A DNA stretch of 64,000 nt from JAOUEA01 sp963810945 (GCA_963810945.1 CAWEPI010000004.1:1364001-1428000), one strand, 5' to 3'. Counted from the first letter of the stretch, positions 15,484 through 25,356 are shown. Numbers and translations are program-made. Notes: a model not told the origin generated them from the sequence alone.

Positions 15484-18400
15484 ATGGTTGACGCGGTGCC
15501 ACGCGCCGAGCCAGGGACCAAGCGCGACGCCATCATGGAGGCCGTCGCGTTCGCGGCCGAGCAGCTGCTGCTCGCCGCAGACTGGCGCGATGCCGCGCCC
15601 GAGGTGCTCGCACGCCTCGGCAGCGCGGCCGACGTATCGCGCGTGTACGTGCTCGAGAACCACGTCGACGACCAGGATCGTCTGTGCACGACCCAGGTCG
15701 CCGAGTGGTGCGCACCGGGCATCGAACCGCAGATGGGCGCCCCGTTCCTCTCCTCGGCCCCGTGGGCCCAGCTGCCGCGGTGGGCCAGGGTCCACGAGGC
15801 CGGCGGCACCATCGCGAGCCTCGTGCGGGAGCTCCCCGAGCAGGAGCGACCCGTCCTCGAGGTGCAGGACATCGTCTCGATCCTGGAGATCCCGATCTTC
15901 CTCGACGGTGCGTGGTGGGGTTGCGTGGGTCTCGACGAGTGCGCGCGGGAGCGCGAGTGGAACGGCGCCGAGCAGGATGCCCTCCGCGCCCTGGCAGGGG
16001 TGCTGGGCGCGGCGCTGGTGCGCCAGCGCGCGGACGACGCCCGCCGCGAGGCGCAGACGCGCTACCGGCAGCTCGTGGAACGGATCCCGGCGGTGACCTA
16101 CACCGATATCCCGCTCGGCGGCGTCGTGCACATGGGGTTCGTCAGTCCGCAGATCGAGGAGGTGCTCGGGTACCCGCCCGAGCGCTTCACGGACGATCCG
16201 CGGTTCTGGGGCAGCTTGATCCACCCCGACGACCTCGCCCGCCTCCAGGCGCTCGGAGCCTTCGACCCCGCGGATCGGACCCCGTTCGACCACGAGTACC
16301 GCATGCGGGCGGCCGACGGGCGCATGGTCTGGGTCCATGACACCTCCACACCCGTGCTCGGGCCCGACGGATCCGTGGAGTACTTCCTGGGATTCATGAC
16401 CGACGTCACGGAGCGCAAGGGTGTGGAGGAGCAGGTGCGCCAGGCCGAGGAGCGCTTCCGCATGATCGTCGAACGCACACCGGCGATCGTGTACCTGGAG
16501 CTCCCCGACCCGCCGGCCGACGGGACGAGCGCGATCGTGTACGTGAGCCCGCAGATCGAGCGGATCCTGGGCGTGGTGCCCGAGGCGTGGCTCGGTGACG
16601 GATCCTGGATGGGTCGGCTCCACCCCGACGATCGCGAGCGCGCGGCGGCGGGGGCGGAGGCGGCCGACGGAGCGGAGTTCTATAGCGACGAATACCGGAT
16701 GGTGGCGACCGACGGCAGGGTGATCTGGTTCCACGACGAATCGGTCCTGATCCGCGACGAGGACGGGGCTCCCGCCATGTGGCAGGGCGTCATGGTGGAT
16801 GTGACCGAGCAGAAGGACGCCGAGCACCTCCTGCGCGCCGCGCAGGAGCGGTACAGGGCCCTGGTGGAGCACGTCCCCGCGGTCGTCTACGCCGAGGCGA
16901 TCGTGGCGAACGCGGAGGACTTCTACGTGAGCCCCCAGGTGGAGCAGGTGTTCGGCTATACCCCGGAGGAGTGGCAGTGGACGCCGAGCTTCTGGATGGA
17001 TCGGATCCACCCGGACGACAAGAGCGCCACCCTCGAGGCGAACGATGAGGCCAACCGCACCGGCGAGCCCTTCCGCGCCGAGTACCGGTTGCGCGCGGCC
17101 GACGGACGCTGGGTCTGGGTGCACGACGAGGCCGTGCGCGTGCTGGACGAGGATGGAGATCCCATGTTCTGGCAGGGGGTCCTGGTCGACATCACGCGGA
17201 CGAAGAAGGCGGAGGCGCAGCTGCGCGAGGCGGAGGCGCGCTATCGCGTCCTCGTGGAGCACATCCCCGCGGTCGTCTACACCGAGTCACCCGACGCGGA
17301 TCCCGCCAAGTTCTACATCAGCCCGCAGGTCGAGGCGCTCTTCGGGTATACCCCTCGCGAATGGACCTGGACCCCGGACTTCTGGATCGATCGCATCCAC
17401 CCCGACGACCGGGAGGGAACGCTCGCGCGCGACGAGGAGGCCGATCGAACGCTGGCGCCGTATGCCGGTGAGTTCAGGTTCCGGGCGGCCGACGGTCGTT
17501 GGGTGTGGGTGCACGACGAGGCCTCGTTCGTCCGCGAGCCGGACGGCGAGGGCTTCTGGCAGGGGTTCATGCTCGACATCACCCAGCGCAAGGAGGCCGA
17601 GCAGCAGCTCCGGGAGGCGGAGCTCAAGTTCCGCACGATCGTCGAACAGAACCAGGCCATCTTCTACACGCAGGAGATCGATCCGGAGGACCCGTCCGTC
17701 TCCAGGACGACGTACATCGCGCCCGGCAACACCGATATGCTCGGCTACACGCTGGACGAGGTGATCGCCGATCCCACGCTGTGGCGGAAGATCACCCACC
17801 CCGACGATCGGGACCGTGTCTTCGCCGCCGACGCCGAGAGCAACCGGGAGGACTCGGACGAGCGCTTCTCCCTCGAGTACCGGATGATCGCGAAGGACGG
17901 CAGGATCGTCTGGGTCCAGGACGAGGCCGTCCTCGTGCATCTCCCGGGCAAGCGCCGCCTACTGGCAGGGCTTCCTCCTCGACATCACCGAGCGCAAGGA
18001 GGCCGAGGAGCAGCTCGAACGCGCGCTGTCCGTCGAACGCGAGGCGTCCCAACGCCTGCGGGCCCTCGACGAGATGAAGAACACGTTCCTGCAGGCGGTC
18101 TCCCACGACCTGCGAACACCGCTGGCGGCGATCCTCGGGCTCGCGATCACGCTGGAACGTGGCGACGTGCACCTGGCCGAAGACGATTCCCGCGATCTCG
18201 CCCACCGCATCGCCGACAACGCGCGTCGCCTCGACCGGCTCGTGATGAACCTGCTCGACCTCGACCGGCTCGCACGGGGCATCGTCGCCCCGAAGCTCGA
18301 ACCCACCGACGTCGGCGACCTCGTGGCCCGGATCGTGGAGGAGTCCGACCTGATCCCCGAGGCGCGCCTCGCGACCGACCTCCGCCCCGTGGTGGTGCCG

Positions 18401-18772
18401 CTCGATACCGCCAAGGTCGAGCGCATCGTCGAGAACCTCCTCGCCAACACCGCGCGCCACACGCCGTCGCACGCCAACGTGTGGATCAACGTGCGACCCG
18501 TGTCCGCCCCCGACGGGGTCGTCATCGCGGTGGAGGACAACGGGCCCGGCGTGCCGGAAGAGCTTCGCGAGGTCATCTTCGAGGCCTTCCGCCAGGGTCC
18601 CGAGGCACCGCAGCACTCCCCCGGGGTCGGCGTGGGGCTCGCGCTCGTACAGCGTTTCGCCGAGATCCACGGCGGGCGGGCATGGGTCGAGGCCCGCGAG
18701 GGTGGGGGCGCGTCCTTCCGCGTCTTCCTGCCGTCGACGCCGCCGCGGGAGCTCGACGTCGCCTACGCCTGA
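15484..18772 (+). CDS. GAF/five-PAS sensor histidine kinase, interrupted by one extra base
   Basis: About 1,095 residues if one base near 17945 is removed; the frame otherwise changes between EAVLVHLP and AAYWQGFLLDITERK. Domains in order: a GAF-like region (about 15-190, YVLENHVDDQ), then five PAS/PAC units, each starting like RYRxLVExxPAVxY and ending like WQGxLxDIT, then a HisKA/HATPase kinase core. The kinase landmarks are complete: SHDLRTPLAAI (phospho-His), ENLLANTARHTP (N box), VEDNGPGVP (G1), FEAFRQG (F box) and GVGVGLALVQ (G2). No transmembrane segment, so a soluble sensor. No response regulator is adjacent; the two diguanylate-signalling regulators at 3323-5506 are possible partners. 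ATG 15484 is chosen after AGGA; GTG 15424 is possible. Confidence 0.88.
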
Positions 18773-18776
18773 GGCC

Positions 18777-20852
18777 TCAGCCCCCTCGGCTGAACGCGAG
18801 GTCGGCCACGTCGATCACGCCTTGCGAGGTCCGATCGAACCGGATCGCGACGGAGCGCACGTCGGTGAGATCGACCGCCGCGAACGCGCTCAGGGGGAAC
18901 CGGATCTGGTTCAAGATCACGTGGCCGAGGTATCGGCGCAGCCCAACGGGGTACGCCAAGGCGGCATCGTCGACGGAGGCCGAGGCCACCCCCACGCGAT
19001 GCCCGCTCCCGTCCGCCAGCACCACCGTGAGACCCTGCGTACGGGTCGCGTAGTTGGCGTCGTAGGCCGGGTTCACCGCGGCTCGGAACTGCAGGGCGTC
19101 GTAGCCGCTCACGTCGCGGACCCCGAGCGGCAGACCGTAGCGCACGGAGGCGTGCGTGTCCGACCACCCCAGGACGCCCTCGGAGAGACCGGGAAGGTGG
19201 ACGTCGGTGAACGCGTATTGCCCGGGCACGCACGGGATCTCGTACGTGTTGGCGCACCAGGCATAGGCGCTCAGCCCGGTCGGCGTGACCCTGCCGCCCG
19301 TCGCGTCACGGGTCAGTCCGCCGGCGTCGGTGAACCGATCGAGGTCGAGGCGTGTGGCCGGGGTATCGGGCGCTAGGTAGCTCACGCGGGTCTGGGCGGG
19401 TGCGATGGCGGCCGGCGTGGCCTCGCCCGTCCACATCGGGTCGAGCGACGTGGTGCCGCCCACGTATCGACGGAAGAACCCGACGACGTAGGTGCGGCCG
19501 ACCCGTCGCTGCTGGATCTCGGTCAGCCGCCCCGGACACCTTCGGCTCCCGTCGTCGAAGGCACCGGGAACGCCCCCGGACGGCGACCAGACGGTGTTGA
19601 AGAAGTTGTGGTCGGCCCCCATCACGACGACGGTGGCCTTGGGGGTGGGGTCGCCGGGCTCGCGGTAACGGGCGTCGTCGAAGAAGTGCATGCCCTCGAG
19701 GTCGGAGACGTCGCCGTCGCAGTACGGGAGCATCACGGCCATCGGGATGTCGTTCACGGTGGCACGGGTGAAGTCCACGGGCGCGAGCGGCAACACCGCG
19801 TCGATCCCGTACGGCGACGACCGCTCACGGTCCACGATCACGTCGTAGACGGCGCCCTCGCCTCCTCGCGAGTGCCCCATGATCCCGATGCGGGTGAAGT
19901 CGATCTTGCCGACGAAGCGCGATCCGAACGGCCCGCCGCCCACGGTCGACCAATCGTGCCAGAGATCGAGGTGCTTCTCCATGAGCTCGCCCCGTTGGCG
20001 CATCCCGGTGTCGTCCACGTAGTTGCCCAGGACGTTCACGCCGTTGCCGCTGACCGAGACCACGACGAACCCGTGGCTCGCCAAGCGACGGGCGATGTAG
20101 TCGTACCCGGCGTAGTTCGGGATCGGCTTCCACCCCGGACGGCAGGGCCACTCGTAGCCCGGGTGGTGTCCCCGGTAGCACGAGTAGTGATTGCCGTGCA
20201 GGAAGAGCACCAGCGGGTAGGGCCCTCCGGGGAGGCCGCTCGGGTAGGTCACGTCGCCCGCGAGCTCCACCTTCCCGGGGAGGCCCTTGATCTTGAACAC
20301 CTGATCCCCGAGGTCGTAGCGCTTGGTCGTCACGGCCAGCGATCCCCGGGCCGCCGGGTCGGGAACGTGCGGCAGGCGGAACGACGGGCGTAGCGGGCGC
20401 GACGGGCCGGTCGCGGGGGGCGTCGGCGCGCCCCGTCCGTACCGCACGCCGAGCCGTCCGGTGAGCACGGCGGCGTCCGTGGTCACCGCCTCCACGGCGT
20501 CGGCATCGCGTGTGGGGATCGCGTACCCGACGAGGCGTCCGTCCACCAGGAGCTCGTAGCGGAGCGCGCGAGGTGGGTAGTGGCCTCGGACGCGCACCCG
20601 GTAGGCGTCGACGGCGCCCGTCGCGCCGGCCGTCGCAGGGACCTCGACGCGCCGCACCTCGACGCCGGGAGACCTGCGCACGACGGTCCCCGGCAGCCGC
20701 ATCGCGGCCGCCCGCACGCGGGGCGAGAGGTGGCGTGGCGCGGTCGTGGCGCGGGCGGGCGCGCTTCCGGACGCGGCGGTCCCCGCCGCCAGCATCGCGA
20801 GGGTCACGGCGACGGCCCCGATCGCGCGTGTCCACCTGCCCCGCGTGCTCAT
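18777..20852 (-). CDS. Large secreted alpha/beta hydrolase-like protein
   Basis: 691 residues. A Sec signal peptide is clear (STRGRWTRAIG, a hydrophobic core, cleavage near ASG/SAPA around residue 35). The middle (about 210-530) is an alpha/beta hydrolase core: LVLFLHGNHYSCY for the oxyanion region, FVVVSVSGNGVN, and the nucleophile elbow GIMGHSRGGEGA. ADHNFFNTVW is a candidate for the catalytic His. The last 150 residues look like a beta-rich accessory domain (ALQFRAAVNP, GVIDVADLAFSR) of the carbohydrate- or polymer-binding kind. An extracellular esterase or polymer hydrolase is likely; substrate unknown. The start ATG 20852 follows a GGGAGAGAGGGCG purine run. It converges on the kinase gene. 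Confidence 0.8.
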   Translation of the reverse strand: MSTRGRWTRAIGAVAVTLAMLAAGTAASGSAPARATTAPRHLSPRVRAAAMRLPGTVVRRSPGVEVRRVEVPATAGATGAVDAYRVRVRGHYPPRALRYELLVDGRLVGYAIPTRDADAVEAVTTDAAVLTGRLGVRYGRGAPTPPATGPSRPLRPSFRLPHVPDPAARGSLAVTTKRYDLGDQVFKIKGLPGKVELAGDVTYPSGLPGGPYPLVLFLHGNHYSCYRGHHPGYEWPCRPGWKPIPNYAGYDYIARRLASHGFVVVSVSGNGVNVLGNYVDDTGMRQRGELMEKHLDLWHDWSTVGGGPFGSRFVGKIDFTRIGIMGHSRGGEGAVYDVIVDRERSSPYGIDAVLPLAPVDFTRATVNDIPMAVMLPYCDGDVSDLEGMHFFDDARYREPGDPTPKATVVVMGADHNFFNTVWSPSGGVPGAFDDGSRRCPGRLTEIQQRRVGRTYVVGFFRRYVGGTTSLDPMWTGEATPAAIAPAQTRVSYLAPDTPATRLDLDRFTDAGGLTRDATGGRVTPTGLSAYAWCANTYEIPCVPGQYAFTDVHLPGLSEGVLGWSDTHASVRYGLPLGVRDVSGYDALQFRAAVNPAYDANYATRTQGLTVVLADGSGHRVGVASASVDDAALAYPVGLRRYLGHVILNQIRFPLSAFAAVDLTDVRSVAIRFDRTSQGVIDVADLAFSRGG

Positions 20853-20923
20853 CCTCTCGCCCTCTCTCCCGTCGATGGTCCCATCCTGACGGGCGGGGGG
20901 TATCGGTGTCCATACAACGCAAC

Positions 20924-20949
20924 GGACCCCGGGCCGATGCCCGGGGTCC
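20924..20949 (-). terminator. GC-rich hairpin terminator after the ferredoxin gene
   Basis: A perfect 11-bp stem (GGACCCCGGGC / GCCCGGGGTCC) with loop CGAT, 28 nt after the ferredoxin stop on the minus strand. There is no U-run, so this would be an I-shaped terminator of the type proposed for high-GC actinobacteria. It also separates the ferredoxin from the secreted hydrolase on the same strand. Confidence 0.6.
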
Positions 20950-20976
20950 GGCGGGTCGGGATGCGCGGGACGGCCC

Positions 20977-21303
20977 TCAGACGGCTTCCCAGGCGGCCAC
21001 GACGGGGTGGTCGACGGCCGCGGGACCCACCTGGGCCGCGCCACCGGGGGAACCCAGGCCGCTGACGTTGTCGGCGAACCACTCGGCGTTGACCGGGGTG
21101 AACTGTTTCCACTCGCCGGGCACGTCGTCCTCGTAGAAGATCGCCGTCACCGGGCAGGCGGGCTCGCACGCACCGCAGTCCACGCACTCGTCGGGCTGGA
21201 TGTAGAGCATGCGAGGGCCCTCGTAGATGCAGTCCACGGGGCACTCGTCCACGCAGGCGCGGTCCTTCACATCGATGCAGGGCTCGCAGATCGTGTACGT
21301 CAT
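20977..21303 (-). CDS. Seven-iron type ferredoxin (FdxA-like)
   Basis: 108 residues. Two cysteine clusters as in actinobacterial FdxA: CIDVKDRACVDECPVDC for the [3Fe-4S] side and CVDCGACEPACPV for the [4Fe-4S] side, followed by the usual C-terminal extension with NAEWFADN. A low-potential soluble electron carrier. The start ATG 21303 has AAGGGG 8 nt upstream. A promoter with both hexamers lies at 21345-21372, in one of the few AT-rich spots of the window, and a strong hairpin follows the gene, so it is probably a single-gene transcript. Confidence 0.93.
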   Translation of the reverse strand: MTYTICEPCIDVKDRACVDECPVDCIYEGPRMLYIQPDECVDCGACEPACPVTAIFYEDDVPGEWKQFTPVNAEWFADNVSGLGSPGGAAQVGPAAVDHPVVAAWEAV

Positions 21304-21344
21304 GCCATTAACCCCTTTTCCACGGTGCCGACCTAACAAACTCC

Positions 21345-21372
21345 AATATACGACCTCCACGGCCCGGTGCAA
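21345..21372 (-). promoter_or_regulatory. Promoter of the ferredoxin gene
   Basis: On the minus strand TTGCAC (21372-21367), a 16-nt spacer, then TATATT (21350-21345), about 42 nt before the ATG. The leader carries the AAGGGG ribosome binding site at 21312-21317. This is one of the best sigma-70-like promoters in the window. Confidence 0.5.
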
Positions 21373-21393
21373 CGAGGCGGTGGAACGGGTCGC

Positions 21394-22356
21394 TCATCCG
21401 CCGGGCGCCAGCGCCCGCAGCGTGCGCGCGACGGCCTCGACCGATGTCCCGGCGGCCGACACGGGATAGACGACGGGGAGCTCGGCGCCCGCGTCGCGGA
21501 ACGCCTGGAGCCGCGAGCGCGCCTCGGCGGGATCGCCGGTCAGGGCGACGGCGCGGACCAACGCCTCGGCGATCTCCGCGGGGCGTCGCGCGCGATGTGC
21601 CGCGGCGGCGGCCTCCGCCTCGGCTCCCAACCCCATCAGGGCGAACTGCCGGCGGTACGCGGGGAACGACGCGTACTCGCCGACCGCGCCCTTCAGCTCC
21701 GCCATCGCGGCGTCGCGGTCCTCACCGAGGTTCGCACGCACGTACACGGCCACGGTGACCGCGGCCGGGTCTCGCCCGGCCGACTCGGCGCCTTCCCGCA
21801 CCAGCGTCACGGCGTCCGCCACCCGATCGGGCGTGCACCAGTTCAGCAGCACCCCGTCGGCCACCTCGCCGGCCATGCGGACGGCGCGCGGACCGAGGGC
21901 GGACATCCAGAACGGCGGCGGCGGCGCGACCCGGAGGCTGAGGCGCACCGTGGCGCCGTCGACGTCGACCCGTTCACCCGCGAGGAGCCCGCGCAGCATC
22001 GCGATCAGGGCCCGGAGCCGCTCGAGCGCGCCCGGGACGGCGGGGCCGGTGCCGAGTCCCAGGATCATCCGCCCGCCCGAGCGCTCATGGACGGTCGCGG
22101 CCCCCATCGCGGTCAGCTGCGGGGCGCGTGACCCCATGGGCACGATCCCGCTCCCCAGCAGGAGCGCGCGCGTCTCTCCCGCGAGCGCGGCGAGCGCGGC
22201 GAAGACGTCTCGCCCGGCGATCTCCGGCAGGAAGAGGGCTCGATAGCCGAGCGCCTCGCCGTCCCGCGCGAGCGACGCGAAGTCCCGCCACGGCCAGGGG
22301 TCGCGCAGCGCGAACGCCGTGCCCTGCGGTTGCCGCCGGAGGTCCATCGGTGGCAT
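21394..22356 (-). CDS. LLM-class flavin-dependent oxidoreductase (probably F420-type)
   Basis: 320 residues with the luciferase-like TIM-barrel pattern: LARDGEALGYRALFLPE near the start, LLLGSGIVPMGSRAPQLTAMGAAT, RMILGLGTGPAVP, and PPFWMSALGPRAVRMAGEVADGVLLNW. This last segment is characteristic of F420-dependent glucose-6-phosphate dehydrogenase and methylene-H4MPT reductase relatives. Uses reduced flavin or F420 for hydride transfer; substrate unknown. ATG 22356 or the in-frame ATG 22347 may be the start. Divergent from a hydrolase gene only 11 nt away. Confidence 0.87.
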   Translation of the reverse strand: MPPMDLRRQPQGTAFALRDPWPWRDFASLARDGEALGYRALFLPEIAGRDVFAALAALAGETRALLLGSGIVPMGSRAPQLTAMGAATVHERSGGRMILGLGTGPAVPGALERLRALIAMLRGLLAGERVDVDGATVRLSLRVAPPPPFWMSALGPRAVRMAGEVADGVLLNWCTPDRVADAVTLVREGAESAGRDPAAVTVAVYVRANLGEDRDAAMAELKGAVGEYASFPAYRRQFALMGLGAEAEAAAAAHRARRPAEIAEALVRAVALTGDPAEARSRLQAFRDAGAELPVVYPVSAAGTSVEAVARTLRALAPGG

Positions 22357-22367
22357 CGTCGCATGCC

Positions 22368-23024
22368 GTGGAGCCCGTGACGTTCACCACCGAAGACGGC
22401 GTGCGTCTCGAAGGCGAGCTCCGGATGCCGGACGGGGCGCTCCGGGGGACGGCGGCGATCTGCCATCCGCACCCGCGCCACGGAGGAAGCAAGGACCACC
22501 CGCTGTTGTGGGCCCTGCGGAACGAGCTCGCGGGCCGCCGCGGCGTCGCCACGCTCTCCTTCAACTTCCGCGGGGTCATGGGGTCCGGAGGAACGCACGG
22601 CGGCGGACGCGACGAGATCATCGATGTCCGCGCGGCGATCGGTCGGATCCGCGAGACCGACCCGACGCTCCCGACCGTCTGCTGCGGGTGGTCCTTCGGG
22701 GCGAACGTCGCGCTCCGCGAGGCGCTCGAGGACGACCGGCCCGCGGCCCTCGTCCTCTACGGCATCCCCCTCAAGCCGAGCGACCTCGGGCTTCCACGCT
22801 TGCCCTCCCCCGCGGACCTGCGCGCGCTCGTGCTGCCCGTGCTCTTCGTGGCCGGAGACGTGGACCCGTACTGCCCGCCCGAGGAGCTGCGGACCTACGC
22901 GGCAGAACTCCCTCGAGGCGAATGCGCCCTGCTGGAAGGCACCGACCACTTCCTCACGCGACGGTGGGGCGAGGCGGCGACGCTCGTGGGCGACTTCCTC
23001 GACCGCACGGTGCTGGCTCGCTAA
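22368..23024 (+). CDS. Alpha/beta hydrolase (dienelactone hydrolase-like, COG2945 type)
   Basis: 218 residues, cytoplasmic. VTFTTEDGVRLEGELRMPDG opens the fold; ICHPHPRHGGSKDH is the oxyanion segment typical of COG2945; CCGWSFGANVAL carries the nucleophile Ser; FVAGDVDPYCPP and LEGTDHFLTRR hold the candidate Asp and His. An esterase or lactonase of unknown substrate. GTG 22368 is taken as start because homology begins immediately after; GTG 22377 is an alternative. Its TAA overlaps the stop of the convergent small membrane protein. Confidence 0.83.
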   Translation: MEPVTFTTEDGVRLEGELRMPDGALRGTAAICHPHPRHGGSKDHPLLWALRNELAGRRGVATLSFNFRGVMGSGGTHGGGRDEIIDVRAAIGRIRETDPTLPTVCCGWSFGANVALREALEDDRPAALVLYGIPLKPSDLGLPRLPSPADLRALVLPVLFVAGDVDPYCPPEELRTYAAELPRGECALLEGTDHFLTRRWGEAATLVGDFLDRTVLAR

Positions 23025-23167
23025 GGATCCTCACCGGCCGGAGGTTGCCAGTCCCTCTTCCGCTGGGTCCGAGCGAGGGCGCGCCAGGACCGGACGTAGC
23101 GCACGATCACGTAGGCGAGCAACCCGACGAGCAGGCCAAGGCTGAGCCACCCGAGCAGCGCGTTCAC
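23021..23167 (-). CDS. Small single-pass membrane protein (48 residues)
   Basis: A short frame starting VNALLGWLSLGLLVGLLAYV, one hydrophobic helix of about 20 residues, followed by a basic tail (RYVRSWRALARTQRKRDW). No family recognised. Support for being real: GTG 23167 lies 6 nt after a TAGGCT -10 box on the same strand, the leaderless layout seen at other genes here, and the sequence has a sensible membrane topology (positive-inside C-terminal tail). It overlaps the convergent hydrolase only at the stop codons. Confidence 0.55.
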   Translation of the reverse strand: MNALLGWLSLGLLVGLLAYVIVRYVRSWRALARTQRKRDWQPPAGEDP

Positions 23168-23173
23168 GGCGTC

Positions 23174-23179
23174 AGCCTA
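23174..23179 (-). promoter_or_regulatory. Leaderless -10 box for the small membrane protein
   Basis: TAGGCT on the minus strand, ending 6 nt before GTG 23167. The same hexamer precedes corA at 52125-52130. Confidence 0.35.
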
Positions 23180-23340
23180 GCGAGGCAGGCGCCGCGCGGG
23201 GACGGTTAGAGGTTGATGAGAGTTCGCCCCACGCCCACGCGACCGCCGAGACCCCTCCCTATCATCGGAGGATCTCCCGACCGACCTCATCTCCGGCCTC
23301 TCCCGCATCCCGGCATCTGCGCGTCCTCGCGCTCGCCTTC

Positions 23341-25356
23341 TTGCTGGGTGCCGTATCGTGCCAGGGAGGCGGACCGCAGGTTCTCACGACGGCCGACCCG
23401 TCCGTGGCTCCCGCCGCGGATGCCACCGAGGCATCGACACCGCCCGCGGCGGACGGTGCGCAGGCCTCGACCGCAGACCCGGCCGTCGCACCTTCGCTCA
23501 GGATCACGTCCACCCGATACAGGCTCCCGGTGCCCATCCAGCGAGCGGTCGCGGTGCGCGACGGCGCGAGCGTGATCGTGGCGGGTGGGCTCGACGGATC
23601 CGGCACGACCGTCGGCGGTGTGTTCCGGATGGACCCGACGACGGGGAAGCTCGTCGCGCTCGGGAAGCTCCCCCGGCCGGTGCACGACGGCGCGGGTGCG
23701 ATGATCGGCGGACGCCTCTTCGTGTTCGGCGGCGGGTCCACGACGGGGACCGACCTGGTGCAGGCATTCGATCCGTCCACCGGCCGGGGCGCCGTGGTCG
23801 GCCACCTGCCGGTCAGCCTCTCGGACCTGAGCGCGGTCAGCATCGGAGCCACCGTCTACCTGGTCGGCGGGTACGACGGATCGTCACCTCGACCCGAGGT
23901 GTACGGCACCAAGGACGGCGTGCACCTCACGCAGGTGGCGACGCTCCCCGTCGGGCTGCGGTACCCGGCGGTGACCGCTGCGGACGGCCGGTTGATCGTC
24001 GCGGGTGGACAGGCCGCCCACGGCCCCACCAGGTCCGTCTACGCGGTCGACCCGGCCTCGGGCGCGGTGCGTCGGCTCGGGACGCTCCCGGCCGCCGTGG
24101 CGCACGCGGCCGCGTTCACGCTCGGGTCCTCGGTCTACGTGGCGGGGGGACGCGATGCGACGGACGCGGCCGTGGCACGGGTGAGCGCGGTCGATCCCCG
24201 CTCGGGGGCGGTCCGCGCCGCGCGAGCGCTCCCGCGGGCCACCGCCGACGCCGCCATCACGACGAGCCCTTCCGGCGTGCTCCTGGTCGGTGGCTGGGGA
24301 GGGACGACGCTCGATCAGGTGTTGCGTGCCCGTCTGGACACCGCCGCGACCGAGCCGACCGCATCGGCCTTGGTCGGAGCCTCGGCGGCCACGGCCGCCG
24401 CGAAGGTGCGGCCGTTCGCTGGACTGCTGCTCATCGCGGATCGGGGGAACAACCGCCTCCTCGTGATGAACGCGCGCAAGCACATCGTGTGGCGCTATCC
24501 CTCGCCGGGGCTCCCCGCGCCCCGGTTCCGCTTCTACTTCCCCGACGACGCCTTCTTCGTCCACGGGGGCCATGCGATCTTGATCAACGAGGAGGAGAAC
24601 GACCTGCTCGCCGAGATCGCCTATCCGAGCGGGCGGACCCTGTGGACCTACGGTCACGCCGGCATCGCGGGTTCGTCGCCCGGGTACGTACACCAACCCG
24701 ACGACCTCTATCCGTATCCGGGGGGTGGGGTGACCGTCGCCGACGCGAAGAACTGCCGCATCCTCTTCCTCGACGCCGCCGGCGCCTACGACCGGCAGAT
24801 CGGGACCAACGGCACGTGCTCACACGGGATGCCGGCGACCGTCGGCTACCCGAACGGCGATACCCCGCTGCCGGACGGGCATCTCCTGGTCTCGGAGCTG
24901 AACGGCGCGTGGGTGAGCGAGGTGACGGCGACCGGCCACGTCGTGTGGTCGCACCAGATCCCAGGGCTGGTGGAGCCCTCGGATCCGCAGCAGCTCGCGG
25001 ACGGCACGTACCTGGTGGCGAGCTACGCATCGCCCGGCGCGGTGATCCGGTTCGATCGGTCGGGGAAGGTGCTCTGGTACTACCACCCGGCCGGCGGACC
25101 CGGGATGCTCGATCACCCGAGCCTCGCCATGCCGTTGCCGAACGGGCTCGTTGCCGTGAACGACGACTACCACCATCGTGTCGTCCTGATCGATCCACGC
25201 ACGGACAGGATCGTCTGGCAGTACGGGACCGGCACCGCAGGCAGCGGCCCGGGCCAGCTGTCGTTCCCGGACGGCATGGACCTCATGCTGCCGGGCAACC
25301 GGCTTCCGCTCCACGTCGATTTCGCCGCGCACGTCGTGCAGGCGGGGCGGCCATGA
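23341..25356 (+). CDS. Kelch-repeat plus second propeller lipoprotein
   Basis: About 671 residues. LGAVSCQGG near the start is a lipobox after a hydrophobic stretch (LRVLALAFLLGAVSC), so an exported lipoprotein; the true start is unclear. TTG 23341 truncates the signal peptide. CTG 23317, or an out-of-frame ATG at 23216 with a lost base, are alternatives, and GGAGG at 23266-23270 would suit an upstream start. After a low-complexity linker, residues 55-340 form Kelch repeats (VIVAGGLDGSG, LFVFGGGST, VYLVGGYDGSS, VYVAGGRDA, VLLVGGWGG). Residues 350-670 form a second propeller of the arylsulfotransferase/NHL kind (LLIADRGNNRLLVMN, DAKNCRILFLD, IVWQYGTG). Role unknown. Its stop overlaps the next lipoprotein gene. 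Confidence 0.8.
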   Translation: MLGAVSCQGGGPQVLTTADPSVAPAADATEASTPPAADGAQASTADPAVAPSLRITSTRYRLPVPIQRAVAVRDGASVIVAGGLDGSGTTVGGVFRMDPTTGKLVALGKLPRPVHDGAGAMIGGRLFVFGGGSTTGTDLVQAFDPSTGRGAVVGHLPVSLSDLSAVSIGATVYLVGGYDGSSPRPEVYGTKDGVHLTQVATLPVGLRYPAVTAADGRLIVAGGQAAHGPTRSVYAVDPASGAVRRLGTLPAAVAHAAAFTLGSSVYVAGGRDATDAAVARVSAVDPRSGAVRAARALPRATADAAITTSPSGVLLVGGWGGTTLDQVLRARLDTAATEPTASALVGASAATAAAKVRPFAGLLLIADRGNNRLLVMNARKHIVWRYPSPGLPAPRFRFYFPDDAFFVHGGHAILINEEENDLLAEIAYPSGRTLWTYGHAGIAGSSPGYVHQPDDLYPYPGGGVTVADAKNCRILFLDAAGAYDRQIGTNGTCSHGMPATVGYPNGDTPLPDGHLLVSELNGAWVSEVTATGHVVWSHQIPGLVEPSDPQQLADGTYLVASYASPGAVIRFDRSGKVLWYYHPAGGPGMLDHPSLAMPLPNGLVAVNDDYHHRVVLIDPRTDRIVWQYGTGTAGSGPGQLSFPDGMDLMLPGNRLPLHVDFAAHVVQAGRP

